Shown here piece by piece: positions 10,158 to 22,947 of a stretch of 64,000 bases of DNA. The position numbers and the translations under genes were made by a program. Under the pieces are notes generated by a model. The model was not told the origin of the DNA and searched no databases. It saw only the letters and a program-made list of their open reading frames with translations. The DNA comes from Globisporangium splendens (lineage: Eukaryota > Oomycota > Peronosporomycetes > Pythiales > Pythiaceae), in the NCBI GenBank assembly GCA_006386115.1, contig VFIW01000023.1, positions 459,197 through 523,196 of the forward strand, read 5' to 3'. Position 1 is the first letter of the stretch. Each line of letters begins with the position of its first letter.

Positions 10158-11069
10158 TCCCCGCCAGGTCAACGATCTTTGCTCCGGGAATTGGAAAAGC
10201 GCTTCGGGTTCATTACTCCGGAACACTCGACAGCACTACAGAAACTCTGGTTTATCGTCACATCAAGCATCCCAGTTTTGCTATGGAGAACGAGAGTGGA
10301 AATAGTGCATGAACGGCAACACCTCTTATCGAAGAAAGCCACCCAGCGAGTGTGGACAGCATGTGTGATGCAAGTGCGGGCTGTGGCTCATCGGATGAGA
10401 ACGCTCAAAGGAGAAAAGATCAATGCAACGTGCCTGAGCCAACTGCTCAGCGTACTGGAGAGACAAGACATGTCGCGCCAACTTGAAGCGTGGGCGACAG
10501 CGCGTTTGTATTTCGATGGAGGTGCACGCGGCAACCCAGGTCCAGGAGGCAGTGGATGGGCACTCATCTTCCTGAATGAACGCAGCAATCGATGGGAACT
10601 CAAAGCATGCGGCTATGCGTACATGGGACCAGAAGTCACGAACAATTGGTGCGAATACAGCGCGCTGAAAGATGGCCTGGCATACAGTGCACACTACCTA
10701 CAGCACTATGAAGTCAAGTTGGAAGTCTTCGGAGACAGCCAAATGATTATCGCATCCCAGAACGGGTTCGCCTCAATACGCCAGACCAAGTTGCAGCCAC
10801 TAGCAGTTCGGGTAAACCAAATCATCGCCAACTTTGCGTGGATCTCCTGGAATCACACAAAACGAGAACAAAACAAAATGGCCGATCTTCTCGCCAACGT
10901 GGCAATGAACTCCAAGAATGCGAAGATACTCACCGACGAATCGCGGGGGAACGATCAAATTCTTATGTCCCAAGTCGCAGTTCTACTCGACAATGATATC
11001 GGTGCCACACCGTCAAAACTTAGAAACACCTCACTGTCAGCAGTGTTAATGAGACTCAGGAATTCTTAA
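10158..11069 (+). pseudogene. LINE-B ORF2 C-terminus with RNase H (copy in A2)
   Basis: This is the C-terminal fragment of a LINE-B ORF2 (about 300 aa), lacking endonuclease and reverse transcriptase because of 5' truncation. RNase H motifs are FDGGARGNPGPGG near 10515, CEYSALKDGL near 10650, FGDSQMII near 10730 and NKMADLLANVA near 10875. They carry the acidic residues of the D-E-D-D catalytic set. RNase H would remove the RNA template strand during retrotransposition. The domain resembles that of LINE-A but is clearly divergent in sequence. The stop is at 11067-11069. Confidence 0.88.
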
Positions 11070-11117
11070 ACTGTATGTAGATCATAAGTTAAATAGAATT
11101 ACCTTCTCTCTCTCTCT
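10158..11117 (+). mobile_element. LINE-B 5'-truncated insertion in LINE-A ORF1 (copy A2)
   Basis: This is the 3' end of a second LINE family. It is flanked by a 16-bp direct repeat CTGCTCACCCAGAGAA (10142-10157 and 11118-11133). It carries the RNase H end of ORF2, a short 3' UTR with GTAGATCATAAGTTAAATAG, and a CT-repeat tail (11107-11119) in place of poly-A. The 5' end is truncated, as is typical of incomplete reverse transcription. Confidence 0.92.
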
Positions 11118-11133
11118 CTGCTCACCCAGAGAA

Positions 11134-14100
11134 CAACACTCGGACTGATGCCGCGGTGCGTGAAGCGCGTCATCGTGCATGGGTTCAGCGATTGACCAAG
11201 ATCGCTACACGTCCATGGAAGACTAAACCCGATGATGACCTACGGAAGATGGTGCCGGCCAAAGAAAAAGCGTTGAATGCCTGGATAATGGGTGCTCTCG
11301 TCTTAGACGCGCCTCCTGCATTCCTCGCTTGTACCCACACTTTCCTCCAACGCATGGCCTATGTCAAATTCTTTGAAGACTGCCTCGAAGGCACAGTCGT
11401 TGCTGTGGTCCCTCCGCGCATCTTGATGCCTGAACACATCTCGGAAAAGACAATTCTTATGCAATTACTTGCATCCGAGCCAGCCGGCTCTGCAGGTTAT
11501 AAGAATCTGTGCGAGTGGATTCAGAATGTCAAGCGTTTGTACTACACTGCGGCGACTCGGCGTTTAACCTTCACTGTCAAGGAGCAGTCCATTGCAACGA
11601 AATGGCATAGACGGGAAATCAAACTTCGTAATGAAAAACTCGTTCTCCTCAGCACCGCCAAGCTCGAGGAAGAAGATGATCGATGTGACATTGACAATAT
11701 TATCCCCCACCAAGCTGATGTGCTACAATACCAAGTCCGTGTTGTAGCTTCTGGCTTAGGCAATGACGTTGTCGGCCAACTGATAGCATTGAGCACCGAA
11801 TGTGAAGTCGTGTCCATTGCGCGCGCGCCGCGAGCACGGGATGGCGCATACGACTCTAATTTCTGGGTCGTTATCTTCAACTCCGAGGAATGTCCCCCTC
11901 AGCTCAAAGATGCCACCCACATCTCTGCTAAAGGGTTCTCGATCTTCGTTCATCATCATCAGCGGTACAGCCGAATCCCTTGCTTTCAGTGCTTCGACCC
12001 CTCGCACCCAAAAAGCAAATGTACTCGAGCTCCTGGAGATTGTCAGATGCAATTTCATCGCGACTTCGAACCAGAAATCAAGCAAGCAAAGGAAATGTCG
12101 AAATTTGAGCTGCAGCACATGTCTTGAAGTCCGACAAAAGTATACATTGGCAATCTCTCCAATAGTTTGGGCAAAGTCATGGCCAACCTGAAGACCAAGG
12201 CAACTGAGAAAGCGCTGCTCTCTGAGATGCTCCAGCCTGCTGACTCGAGTAGCAGCACCGGCTCTGCAGCAGTGGCAGCAGCGGCCAATTCTGCAACAGA
12301 CGCTCAATCGGTTACGCCGTCGGAGGCAGAATGGTTCGATCCAGCCAACCTCAAGAAACAGAAGGGGGCGATGAAATCCACGATTTCAACCTCAGCGACC
12401 ACACCAGTGAAGAGTTCACCGGCGTCGAAAGGGCAACCTCATCCAGCTTCGGACGCGGCATCAGCTGGTAGACGAGCGCCAAAAGGCGGAATCTTAAAGG
12501 CTGCTCCGAAGCTGACTTCTGTTGTTGGCACATCTCCTGGAACAGTAGCCAGCTCTGGTAGCATTGGTACCGGGTCTCCAGAGACAAATATCAAGGCTTC
12601 TAACGGCCAGAGCAACCGCAAGGCTCTCCAGGCTCGAAAGAAGCGCGAACTTGAACTTGAGGCCATTCTGGCTGGGAAGCTTTCTTCAGCTGATTCTGTG
12701 CTTGATGGGGTACAAGCAAACTCCACTCAAGCGAAGCAAAAGATTGATATCGACGCCCGCTTAAGCGCTGCTCAGGCAACATTAGACATTGCTAAGGAGC
12801 ATCTGTCCAAAGCGTCTTCCGCGCACACCGCAGCTGCTGCAGCGGCTGCGACTGCAAAACGCAAATTCCATGACGTTTCAGCCAAAGCGCACAGTTTTGC
12901 TCTCGATCGAGACGAACACAAGGAGGCAGACACCAGTGGTCGTGATGAGGAATCTTCATCAGCGAATCGTGAAGCTGGACAGTTCCAACGTCAGATTGAA
13001 TTGCTTGATTTGCAGCAACGTGTGACAGCAAAAGAAGCAGCAGCCGCATCTCTGATCCTCCAGGAGGCCAAGAACGCCAAAAATCGAGCGAAAAGGCAAC
13101 TTGATTTACTCAAGAAGCGAGCCAAAGCTAAGAATTTGGGTCACAAGGATGGCGATCAGCATGCTGGGAACAAGGCTTCTACGACAGCAGCTTCAGGATC
13201 ATCTCCCGCTGAGAATACCGAAAGCCAAGGAGATCAAGACCTTGCTTACACGAAGCTCAGGGAGTTTGTCAAAGCTCATGTCGTCCACGGGCACAGTCCC
13301 ACTGCGCAGACTCAAGACGAGGAGCAATCAAGAATGAACCAGCCCAGCTCGAAGTCATTTCCCTCAGCGTCTAGAGATAATGGTTCGGCAAACCAGCAAC
13401 CATCATCGGAGCCATCAGCTGACACCACCTCTGGGTACTCTGAAGATCCCTCGCACTTCGATGTCACGATGTCCTTGGCGGATTCCACGTCGATGGATTC
13501 CACGATGCACCTGCAAGATCTGACGGGAGGTGCTGTGACCCCGCCAAATGGTCAAGCCACTCTCCCTCTGCCAGCAGAGGTGACTAAAGCCTTTCACCAG
13601 GAAATGCGCAGTCAAAATGGTACCGAGGACGCAGGCAACGGTGCTCCCTCGATGAACCAGCCAACTCCAGGTAGCGCTGGCCAAGATTTTGGACACATTG
13701 ACTCTGCTGAATCTCGAGATACAGACCCAAGAAGTGTCTTTGGCTCCGGGCCAGAAATCAATGCGGCGATGGGTAGTGGACTAGGTACAGGGTCGACGGA
13801 TGATGAACATCGATTCCAGGAACCGGAGCGAGAACCAGACTCCCACTCTCATACGTTAAATCAACCACGGGCACGAAAGATCCCAGAACTTGCGTCCTCA
13901 GTTTTAAAAGCAGCGGCTTCAACGACACCAGGTCAATCCGAGGCCAGTCAAGAGTCAACCTTTTCCAACGACAGTGAAAGCGGGGAATTTGAGACGCCTC
14001 CTTCCTCACCGTCTCACTCTGTCCAGGACGATGGGCAAGCACGCAAGTCTCTGGTTGGACGATTGGTTGGATCGAAAGAGGAGCTCGAACAATTGACGGC

Positions 14101-14791
14101 TGCTGAACAAGCCCTTCGAAGACAGCATTTCCGTGCAAACAACAAAGCCATGCACGACTGGACCACGGCGACTCGACAAAATCGAAGATTCAGCTTGCCT
14201 TCAGTTGATCCAAGCGACGTCTCCAAATTGACTGGATGGATTCCCAGTCACGTGGATGCTCTAAGTGCGCTCATTTGTGCACTGCCTTTTCCACTGGAGG
14301 TCTTGCGCATGTTCCCAGTGAAAAAGCTCCTTGATTTTGGGCACAGCATAAACAGTCAAGCTCAACGCGCATTAATCCGGCATCACTCAGCTGACGGTGC
14401 AGTTAGCGCGCAAGTGCGAGCCTTTTGTAAGAAATGGGCATCGGCTGTTGACGCCTGTCCGCAAGGCTCCGCTCGTTGGTCCATGACTGACAACATCAAG
14501 CAATGGAACAGACTTGAAAAGCTAGATGATAGCCTATTGACCGCGACCGTCTCGCGACCCATTGACCCAGATAAATGGGCAATTCTCAATGTGATAAGTC
14601 TTCTACTGCCCAGCATGTTCCTCAAGCACGAAGCCGTTGGTCACGTTATGCCTGAAACCCGAGCTGAAGAATATTGGCGTTCGTCTTCTCTTCAACCAGC
14701 AATTGATGCGATTGTGGGCACGACGACGTCATGGTCGCTATTGGCGCACCAGCATGAGCTGGAGGTCCAACAGCGGCACAATCAGAACTAA
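11134..14791 (+). pseudogene. LINE-A ORF1, main part (copy A2)
   Basis: This is the rest of the ORF1 nucleic-acid-binding protein, about 1210 codons after the LINE-B insertion. A CCHC zinc knuckle, CFQCFDPSHPKSKC, lies near 11990. An alanine-, lysine- and glutamate-rich probable coiled coil spans about 12600-13140, followed by a Ser/Gln/Asp-rich low-complexity stretch and a conserved C-terminal globular region at 14060-14640. Around 12124-12155 two compensating indels (-2 then +2 relative to the A3 copy) put about ten codons out of frame and create a TGA at 12125-12127, after which the original frame resumes. The copy is otherwise open to TAA 14789-14791. The function is inferred from its place and the zinc knuckle. 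Confidence 0.88.
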
Positions 14792-17700
14792 AGGCACCCA
14801 TGGTGCCTCAACTCGCACTGTACTTGGTGGCAGTTCAGTGCGAGCAGGGGGAGATGGCTCAACTGTCTCTCCGGCGGAAGTACAGCGTGGAATACAAGGC
14901 ATATCAACGTATTCCGGCGATGGACTACCGTTGCGACCATATCAACCCACAACCCAAGCTCGTCGTGACAACCACCGACCCAGAAGGCGCAGTGCGACAG
15001 TCAATGCTCGCCATGAGCTAACTGTTGGATTCCACACACAGAATGTGATGGGGTTCTCCAAATCCGACGCCAATCTGAACGCGTGGTTTTCACATTTTCG
15101 ACAGACTGATGACTCGGGATCATTGGACATTGTCTTTCTCCAAGAAACGCACGTCCTGGAGACCGAAGTGGCATCAATGCAATCCAGATTTCGTCGAAGT
15201 TGGGGTTTTCAGGAACCATCAGAAGAGTCGGATCCCAGACTTTCTCTCTGGTCAGCTTCCACCGAGCGCAAAGGAGGAGTGGCGATCTTGTTGAATCCCT
15301 ATTCGTGCATACCTACACTGGCTCCATATAAGCAGGATCAGTGGAATGCGCACTGGATGGCAGCTACGGTGACGTTGCGTGGTGAAACGGTGTTACTTCT
15401 CAACATCTACGCTCCTTCTACCGTATTTGCAAGGGAAGCTTTCTACAGAGCACTATCAGGTCTCCTCTCGTCACATGATGGACCCATTCTGTGCGGTGGA
15501 GACTTTAATTGCACTCTCAACCAGATGGCAGACAGGTCTCACAACACCCACAACAAAGTGCACGATTCCAGGGAATTGAAGAAACTGCTCCAGAAATTGA
15601 ATCTTGTTGACACCCTCGAGGATGATGCTCTTCGCGCCACGGACACACGAGACGTCAAAGCATTCCATCGACAGCATCACACCTACTACTATACACTGCC
15701 TTCAGGTGACAGTGCCAGCAGTAGGCTCGACCGATGGTACTGCAGCAATGACCATCTCGACTGGGTTCGCAGCGTCTACCAAAGCGTAGCTGGTCCGTTC
15801 TCCGATCACAATGGAGTCACGATCCGGGTAGCTGCTCCTGACAAGGTGATCCAAAGCAAGAAACCTCGAGTTGTCTATCCACTTCCGAAGAATGCAGCGG
15901 CGCATGCGGCGAGTATTGGAAAAGATTTCTTCGAAAAAGCTCATGATCAACTTGATGAATTACGTGGACGTTACTCTTCGCCTCGTGATTATGCTCTGGC
16001 CACAGCAAATTGGTGGGATGAAGCCAAGATCGCGCTCAGGATCGGGTACCTTGAAGCTAAAAAATCGTACTTCGCCAGATTGAATCAAGGATACAAGAAG
16101 AAAATCCAGAGGTTGCAACGACGCTCTCAGAATCAGAAGCGCAGATGCTCGATCACTCTGGTGGAGCGGTGAGTGATCAAAACGTGGAGTTGTCGCAAGA
16201 GTTTCTTACCACCGCCACGAGTATTCGTCGAGCCATTGCAGAATGCAAATCTAAGTGGCAGGCTTCGAAACGGGACCGCATTTTTCGGGAGCACATGCAT
16301 CATGAACGAAAAACGAGCAAATCCTTCTACAAGCGTATCTCGACCAAGTTCCTTGACAACACTATCTTCACACTCGGTGGCACAGCGACTTACGGACCCA
16401 TGCGTTCACGAGAACTTGCTGACGACATGGGAGAAGGATGGAAATCAATCATGCAACAGGCGCCAACTCTGCAAACTGACATCGATCAAATCCTTGATCC
16501 AGGAACAGCTATTCCTCCGTCGGACAGATTAGGCTTCCTGTTCAAACCGATCAATTCGAGTGAAATTAAACAGGCTGTGAAGAAATGCAAGAGAGGCAAA
16601 GCTCACGGTCCTGACGAACTCGGCAACGACTGGTACAGAGACCACTGTGACGAGATTACCGCCTATTCGAGCGACTTTTCAACTTGTGGATACCCGAATG
16701 CGTTCTACCAAGTTCGTTCAGTGAAGCCCATATTCACTGCATAAAAAAGTCCGTCTCTGCTGCATCGCCGCTGGACTACAGGCCAATCGCACTCCTCAAC
16801 TCTGATTACAAAATATTCACACGGATATTTGCAACCAGATTACGAACTGTGCTCCCTTGGCTTATCCATCACATGCAAGCTGGTTTCGTTCCAGGGCGAG
16901 CAATCCCGACTACGATCGATGTGCTATTGGCTGCACAACAGCGGGCCACGAGCGACCCCGCCATGTCCAGAGCGATCGCGTTGCTCCTTGATTTTGCTAA
17001 AGCCTATGATTCACTCGATCGCAGCTTTCTGGCACAAGCGCTCCAGCATCTTGGATTTCCATTGAAGTTCGTACGCTTAGTGAAGGTGTTACACTCTCAA
17101 ACCACTTACAAGTTCATTGTCAACGGTTTCCTGTCGAGAAAGTACAACGTAGCATCCGGGATTCGTCAAGGATGTCCGCTGGTCCCTCTTCTCTTCATCT
17201 TGGCGTTAGAGGTTCTTTATCGGAAAATCGAAGAGAGTGGCGAAATACACGGCGTTGAACTCCAGGCAGCAGGATGCGCAACTGAGGTCAGACTTGGAGG
17301 ATACGCAGACGACACGACCATTTATCTTAGCGATCCCAAGGATATTAACGCCATGTTTGCAATCCTGGACAAATATGGAGCAGCATCTGGGCTTCGAGTC
17401 AATCGGCACAAATCTGCAGTATTACCGCTGAACAAGGAATTTAGCTCCACCGAAGAGTCAGTCAGTGACATTCATGTGCTACAACGTGAGGAACATTGCC
17501 GCTACCTCGGCATCCAAGTCGTACAAACGCCTTCGAATGCAAGTAACTGGTCCAAGTGCATCCAAGCCTTACGTGTCAGACTTCGACTTGCGCGTCTCAA
17601 AACTCACTCTGTCGCCCAACGTGCAGCAATTGCCAGTGCCGTCATCATACCCAAAGTGCTTTACGTGGCCAGGCACTCCTGACCCTCTACGGCTATTGGC

Positions 17701-18051
17701 AATCAGCTACACGACCTAGTGAAACAATTTGTCTGGGGCTCAAGGAATGGTAAGCCTGCGAAACCGTGGATGAAGGAAGAACAAGCTGAGCTCAAAAAAG
17801 TGAATGGAGGCTTGTCAGTACCCAACATCAGAACTGAGCTGATGACGACGAGTGCCACAGCAGTCTCCAAATGGGCAATCACTACCTCTCACATCGATCA
17901 GGTCATCGGGGAAATCTTGCTGCACAACACAAGGGCTTCCTCGACGTACATCACGCCGCTCGATGCAATCCCAAGGCGGTCACTCCAGCTTCGTGATAAC
18001 ATGTGGACAACTGGCGCAGCATTGTGTGCGTCGCTCCATTCTCGACCCTAT
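14754..18051 (+). pseudogene. LINE-A ORF2, endonuclease and RT part (copy A2)
   Basis: ORF2 probably starts at ATG 14754, which overlaps the ORF1 end by 38 nt in another frame. The endonuclease is intact. One C is missing near 16124, another base near 16660, and one extra A near 16745 compared with copy A1, giving three successive frames. A TGG to TGA change at 17680-17682 adds a stop. RT motifs LDFAKAYDSLD, GIRQGCP and GYADD are readable at about 16990, 17160 and 17300. Gypsy-1b interrupts the frame after 18051. Confidence 0.88.
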
Positions 18052-18291
18052 ATGGTGAATCGGCTGTTTGCAATGCGGTAAATTGAATTGTGAATGCTTG
18101 AATCACGCTAGAACAGCTAAACGAATGCAGCTACAGCACAACTTCTTGCTTCTCTCCTTGTGCGAGCTACTGACATGCATGGCAATGACTCACTACTGCA
18201 AATGAGCAATTACCGGAGGTGACAAATTACGACTTTACTTCAACTTCAAGTCCCACGATGCCGTGAGCTTGTCTGAACTTGAAACTTGACA
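18052..18291 (-). repeat. Gypsy-1b 3' LTR
   Basis: A 240-bp repeat matching the Gypsy-1a LTRs by eye. It abuts the target duplication at 18046-18051. Confidence 0.92.
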
Positions 18292-18309
18292 ATGCTCCCC
18301 AAGACATGC

Positions 18310-21300
18310 TCACGGTTTCGAAAGCTGATGAACTGCTTTCTTGAACTCTTGGGATGTTGAGCTTGCTGCGAACTCAATCACCTTGGTCGGCACGTCCTTG
18401 TAGAGGTCGGCCAAGCTTTCCCAGGAGTCTTCGACGGCTTCGAACCCTTGCCATGACACCAAGAGCTCCCAGCGACGAAGATCACAGTTGAGCCGAAACT
18501 CCTTGAATGCTGCAACTCCGAGCACAACTCCTTGGGTCGATATGTGCTCAATCAACTCCTCGTTCGCGTTCAAGCTCGAGTCCGCATAGAATTTGAGTCT
18601 TGATCCGTGTACATCGAACTTGGACTTGGTGATCAGGTGCTCGATGACGAACGAGTGAGGAAGTGATTCCAGCACTCGAAATGGGCCAACCCAACGCACC
18701 ATAAGCTTGTTGCCGCTGAGTCGCGAGTCGACTCGAGACCAGAGAACAAAATCGCCTTCGGTGAAGTTACAGACGGCACCTTTCTTGTTTGCTTGCTGTT
18801 GCAGGCGGGTGCGCTCCTTGATACATATCACCTCTTGGTGCATATCTGCCAGGCTCTTTCGCAAACTTGACAACCATTTCTCAATCTGCGGCTTGCCCAT
18901 GTTTATAGGCACCACGCCATTCTTGCTGGTTGGCTTCCACACGAAGTCCAGTGCGCTTGCACTTGGCAGTCCTGTGAAGAGCTCGACCGGAGATTTGTTG
19001 CCGAGCGAGGGAAGCTGGGTGTGGTTCAGACTTGACTGGACAATTGGGAGCAAGTAGAACCACTCCTTGGTATCGAGCTTGTACTCCAGGAGCAGCGCGC
19101 GAAGAACTTGAAGGACATCGCGATTGAGCCTTTCGACTGTTCCGTTAATCCAAGGGGAGTATGCTGGAACGAATTGCTGTTGGGCCTTGAGCCTGCTGCT
19201 CAAAGTTGCGATTAACTCGTTCTTGAAATGGCTTCCGCTGTCAGAGACCCAAATAGCTGGCGAACCGAAACGCTTCTGCCAATCAAGCATGGCTTCAGCT
19301 GCGACGGCTGCAGTTGGAGAAGCACACGCAAACAGCTCACAGTAATGCGTGAGGCCGTCCTTGAGCACCAGCAGGTAGCGCTGATCACCGTGGCTGTCTC
19401 CGAGAAAGAGGAAGTCCCAATGAAGCACTTCATTGCGGATTTTGCACACAAGTGTCGGTCCCCACGGACGCTGAATCACGAGGCTCCCCTTGACGTGCTT
19501 GCATAAGAGGCAGGCGCGAACGAATTCCTTCACCACCACTGCAACGTTGGTGATGTCAAATCGCCGAAGAGCGTTCACCATTGCGTGCTCACCGCGATGT
19601 CCTTGCATTCCACAGTGCGCGACGACCAAAAGCCGTGCGAGCAAATCGTTGTCGGCGCTTGGGATCCAGGGTTTCTCAACAACAAAGATGACTCCATCTT
19701 TTATCGCATGGGTCCGTGCCAGTGTCTTCACATGGCGCCTTTGGGATGCTTCAATATCTGCGAGACTCGGCCACACAAATTCTCCATCTTCGAGTGGGCG
19801 GAGCGTCGAAGCTTGCACAGCTCGGCGTGTCTGGACGTGGAGGATCTTCTTCACCGACGACTGGTTTTCTGGAGTCCTCCCCCATCTTGAAACAATGTCT
19901 GCCCAAACGTTGTTCTCGCCTGGGATGTGAACAATTGAGTAGTTGTATCCCGTGAGGCGCATAGCCCAGCGCTGCAGCTTGGCTCGGATATGCTTCTTAA
20001 TCTCGGTGCTCGGCGAGAAAATCGCGATCAAGTTTGCGTGGTCGCAATATAGCCGAAAACCACGGGAACGTTGAAGTAAATACTCCAGGTTCGTACATGC
20101 CATCACAATTGGGAAGGCCTCCTTCTCCACGATGCTCCAGTTGAGTTGCGCGTTCCTGAACACGCCACCTTTGCACACGAGAAGCTGGTGCTTCTGCTCA
20201 TGAACTGGTACACTCGAATCCCATTCTGCGACTTGAGTGAGCACCACAGCCCAGTCGTGATCCGACGCGTCCGTAAACATGCAGATTTCATGCTCTACGC
20301 TGGGAAACGAAAGCGGAACCGAGTTGCCAATTACCAGCAATACTGAGTTGAAGCACTTCTCCTCTTCAGCAGTCCACACCAATGGAATCCTCAACCCAGC
20401 GGTACGGCGACGACCTGAGCCTTGTAAAGCCAAATCTAATTTGGCTTGTAACGGAGCAGCATGACTGGCGTAATCCACGATGGAGTCCCGCATCCAATTT
20501 GATGCGCACAAGAAATACTGCAGATCTGCTGCAGTGGAGGGTAGCGGAAGCTCTTGGAGCGCAGAGATCCGCTCAGGGTCATGCTCCACTCCATCACCGC
20601 TGATTAGTTTCCCGCACCACTTGACCTGATGCTGGAAAAGCTGGCTCTTCATTGCGTTCAGCTTCAGGTTGAACTCATTGAGTATTTCGAAGAACTTGCG
20701 CAGCACTTGCAAGAACTCCGTGACGTTGGCGGCGTACACGATTACGTCGTCAATCCAAACGAGCAACGAATGGTAGAGCAGTGGCTCGAACGCGAACTGC
20801 ATCTGGTTCTGAAAATGCAATGCACTGTCCGTGGCACCTTGCGGCACTCGAGTTGGCGTGTAGATAGTATCTTCTGTCATGAAGCTGAATATCTCTTGGG
20901 ATTCGCCGTGCAATGGCAATTGCCAAAAACCCTTGAGCATATCAAAACTCGCGAAACCAAACGATCCTTTCACTGCGCTTGTCACGACCGACAGGATTGG
21001 AGTCGTGCCTGCAATCGGCACTGTCATGCTGTTCAGCGGGCGATAGTCCGTTGTGATACGAAACTCATCCTTCGAACCGGGTTTCTTCACTGGAACTGCA
21101 GCGCACGCCCATCGGCTCTGATTATTTTTGCGAATAAGACCAAAAGCTTCTAGCTGCTGGGTATACTCGCGCAAGAACTGGCTCTGCAATGGCGGATAGC
21201 GGCGGGGTTTGCAACGGAATGGAGTCGCGCCATCTTTTAGCTGCACTTTCAGGGGCTCGAGACGAGCGGCGTCATCAGGAGCGATCCGCACTCGCCAGCA

Positions 21301-22905
21301 GTCGCGAAATTCTTTCACCAACGCTGCGAGCTCGCCACGGCGCTCAGCAGGAAATCCATTTTCCACTGCTTCATCCACCATCTTGCCAAGGAGATTCTCG
21401 ATCTCGGTGTTGCTGTCCACGCCCAGGGATGGCTCCTCTGCGAGATTGTCAGGCGCATCTTCGTTATTCGGGCTGGCTGCTAGCTGCTCGAACATTCTCT
21501 CAACATCGATCCCCAAAGACTTCAGCGTGACTCGACCAAGTAGAAACTCGTCTCCTTGGGCATTAAGCACCAAACACTTGACTGCCAAAATGTTCACAGG
21601 GCCAGCAGCGGTAGAGATCTTCAGGTCCAATGTCGCCTCCGTGTCGCAGCGGACTTGCCGTCCATCAGCGACTTCGACAACCACCGGCGACGACAGATTG
21701 GTTAGGATTACATTGCTGCTCAAATCCAGCAGCTCGTTCACTATGTGGCGCGGGACCACGTTGCTGTCCGCGCCACTGTCCGGGCAGAACGGGACGTCGA
21801 TCAAGTCGTTGATTCTGACGGAGAGCTGACTGTCACCTCCACTGAATTTCTTCAAACGATTCACTCGGCGGCTGCCGCGCATCTCTCTCATCTTGCTCTG
21901 GGCTTCGTCCTTTTGTAATTGGGTCGCCACAGGGCAATCTTTCAGCCAGTGTGCGCCCTTGCACACCCAACAGCCCGTCCTTGGTGGATCGTTTTTGCCG
22001 GCGCCTCCTACAAATGATATTGCTGGTAGAGCGCGAGGTGGGTCACTCCTCTTGCGTGAATCGAAAGGTTTTTTGGCGTCTCTTTTTGGCTCCTTCTGAC
22101 GGAACTCTTGGGATAGCATATGATAGTGCTGCTGTAAACGGGATCGTGAAGCGATGAGCTCAAACAATTCCACATCGTCCTTGGCTGCGGCATGGCATTC
22201 AGACTTGACGAGGCGCTCGATCTCGATCTTGAGCATCTCCGGCTGGATATTATCGATCAGGATCTTGCAGCGCTGCTTCATCCGGACTTCACGAGGCATG
22301 CTACCAAAGCCAACACCTGTCGCTCCTAGCATGGACGTGAAACCGTTCTCCTTGATTAGTCGGTCGAAATCCGTGAAGTACTGCAGTACACGGGCGTCAC
22401 TATCGTCGTCCTTCATGTTCATGTTCAATCTTTCTTTGAAAAAAAGCGTGACGTCAGGGACATGAGCGTTCTTGAAGCTTGCGCAACGTTTCTCGATGGC
22501 GGCAACGATGTCAGCGTCGGTGATATCGGCAGCCAGCTTCTTTAAGCCATAGCGAGCAACAGTAGTAAGGATCTCCGTCGACAGAGAGCTCTTAGCGCTG
22601 ACAGCGATGCTGTGGGGGTCTTCGCCAGTCACCGCGCAACGTTCCGCGATTCGTGCCATGTAGTGCTCGCGGTCGTTGCTCCATTTCACGAGAGCGGCTT
22701 GGTTCCACGACGAGAGCTTCGGGGCCGTGATGAATTCATAGACTGGTTGCGGGACAGTCATGTCCGTATCGCCGTCGCTGTCGACACGGAAGCGACCGGA
22801 ATTCATGCCTGATGCGATGCTGGATGCGATGCTGGATGCGATGCCTGGTGTGCGATCTGATGCAAAGCTTGATGCGAAGCTTGGTGTGAATGTGCCACAA
22901 TTCAA
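18310..22905 (-). CDS. Gypsy-1b Gag-Pol polyprotein (1531 aa, intact)
   Basis: The protein is identical over 1531 residues to that of Gypsy-1a. It has Gag, a short zinc knuckle at 312-324, protease DSGA near 375, RT with WIDD near 717, RNase H TDAS near 877, integrase (HHCC and D-D-E) and a chromodomain-like C-terminus. The first ATG is at 22806. Nothing is broken, so this copy, like its twin, could be functional. Its role would be capsid formation, proteolytic maturation, reverse transcription and integration, with the chromodomain likely affecting target chromatin choice. Confidence 0.93.
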   Translation of the reverse strand: MNCGTFTPSFASSFASDRTPGIASSIASSIASGMNSGRFRVDSDGDTDMTVPQPVYEFITAPKLSSWNQAALVKWSNDREHYMARIAERCAVTGEDPHSIAVSAKSSLSTEILTTVARYGLKKLAADITDADIVAAIEKRCASFKNAHVPDVTLFFKERLNMNMKDDDSDARVLQYFTDFDRLIKENGFTSMLGATGVGFGSMPREVRMKQRCKILIDNIQPEMLKIEIERLVKSECHAAAKDDVELFELIASRSRLQQHYHMLSQEFRQKEPKRDAKKPFDSRKRSDPPRALPAISFVGGAGKNDPPRTGCWVCKGAHWLKDCPVATQLQKDEAQSKMREMRGSRRVNRLKKFSGGDSQLSVRINDLIDVPFCPDSGADSNVVPRHIVNELLDLSSNVILTNLSSPVVVEVADGRQVRCDTEATLDLKISTAAGPVNILAVKCLVLNAQGDEFLLGRVTLKSLGIDVERMFEQLAASPNNEDAPDNLAEEPSLGVDSNTEIENLLGKMVDEAVENGFPAERRGELAALVKEFRDCWRVRIAPDDAARLEPLKVQLKDGATPFRCKPRRYPPLQSQFLREYTQQLEAFGLIRKNNQSRWACAAVPVKKPGSKDEFRITTDYRPLNSMTVPIAGTTPILSVVTSAVKGSFGFASFDMLKGFWQLPLHGESQEIFSFMTEDTIYTPTRVPQGATDSALHFQNQMQFAFEPLLYHSLLVWIDDVIVYAANVTEFLQVLRKFFEILNEFNLKLNAMKSQLFQHQVKWCGKLISGDGVEHDPERISALQELPLPSTAADLQYFLCASNWMRDSIVDYASHAAPLQAKLDLALQGSGRRRTAGLRIPLVWTAEEEKCFNSVLLVIGNSVPLSFPSVEHEICMFTDASDHDWAVVLTQVAEWDSSVPVHEQKHQLLVCKGGVFRNAQLNWSIVEKEAFPIVMACTNLEYLLQRSRGFRLYCDHANLIAIFSPSTEIKKHIRAKLQRWAMRLTGYNYSIVHIPGENNVWADIVSRWGRTPENQSSVKKILHVQTRRAVQASTLRPLEDGEFVWPSLADIEASQRRHVKTLARTHAIKDGVIFVVEKPWIPSADNDLLARLLVVAHCGMQGHRGEHAMVNALRRFDITNVAVVVKEFVRACLLCKHVKGSLVIQRPWGPTLVCKIRNEVLHWDFLFLGDSHGDQRYLLVLKDGLTHYCELFACASPTAAVAAEAMLDWQKRFGSPAIWVSDSGSHFKNELIATLSSRLKAQQQFVPAYSPWINGTVERLNRDVLQVLRALLLEYKLDTKEWFYLLPIVQSSLNHTQLPSLGNKSPVELFTGLPSASALDFVWKPTSKNGVVPINMGKPQIEKWLSSLRKSLADMHQEVICIKERTRLQQQANKKGAVCNFTEGDFVLWSRVDSRLSGNKLMVRWVGPFRVLESLPHSFVIEHLITKSKFDVHGSRLKFYADSSLNANEELIEHISTQGVVLGVAAFKEFRLNCDLRRWELLVSWQGFEAVEDSWESLADLYKDVPTKVIEFAASSTSQEFKKAVHQLSKP

Positions 22906-22947
22906 GGCACTCGTGCGAGGTTGATTCGTTGGCCAAAAGTATACTTT

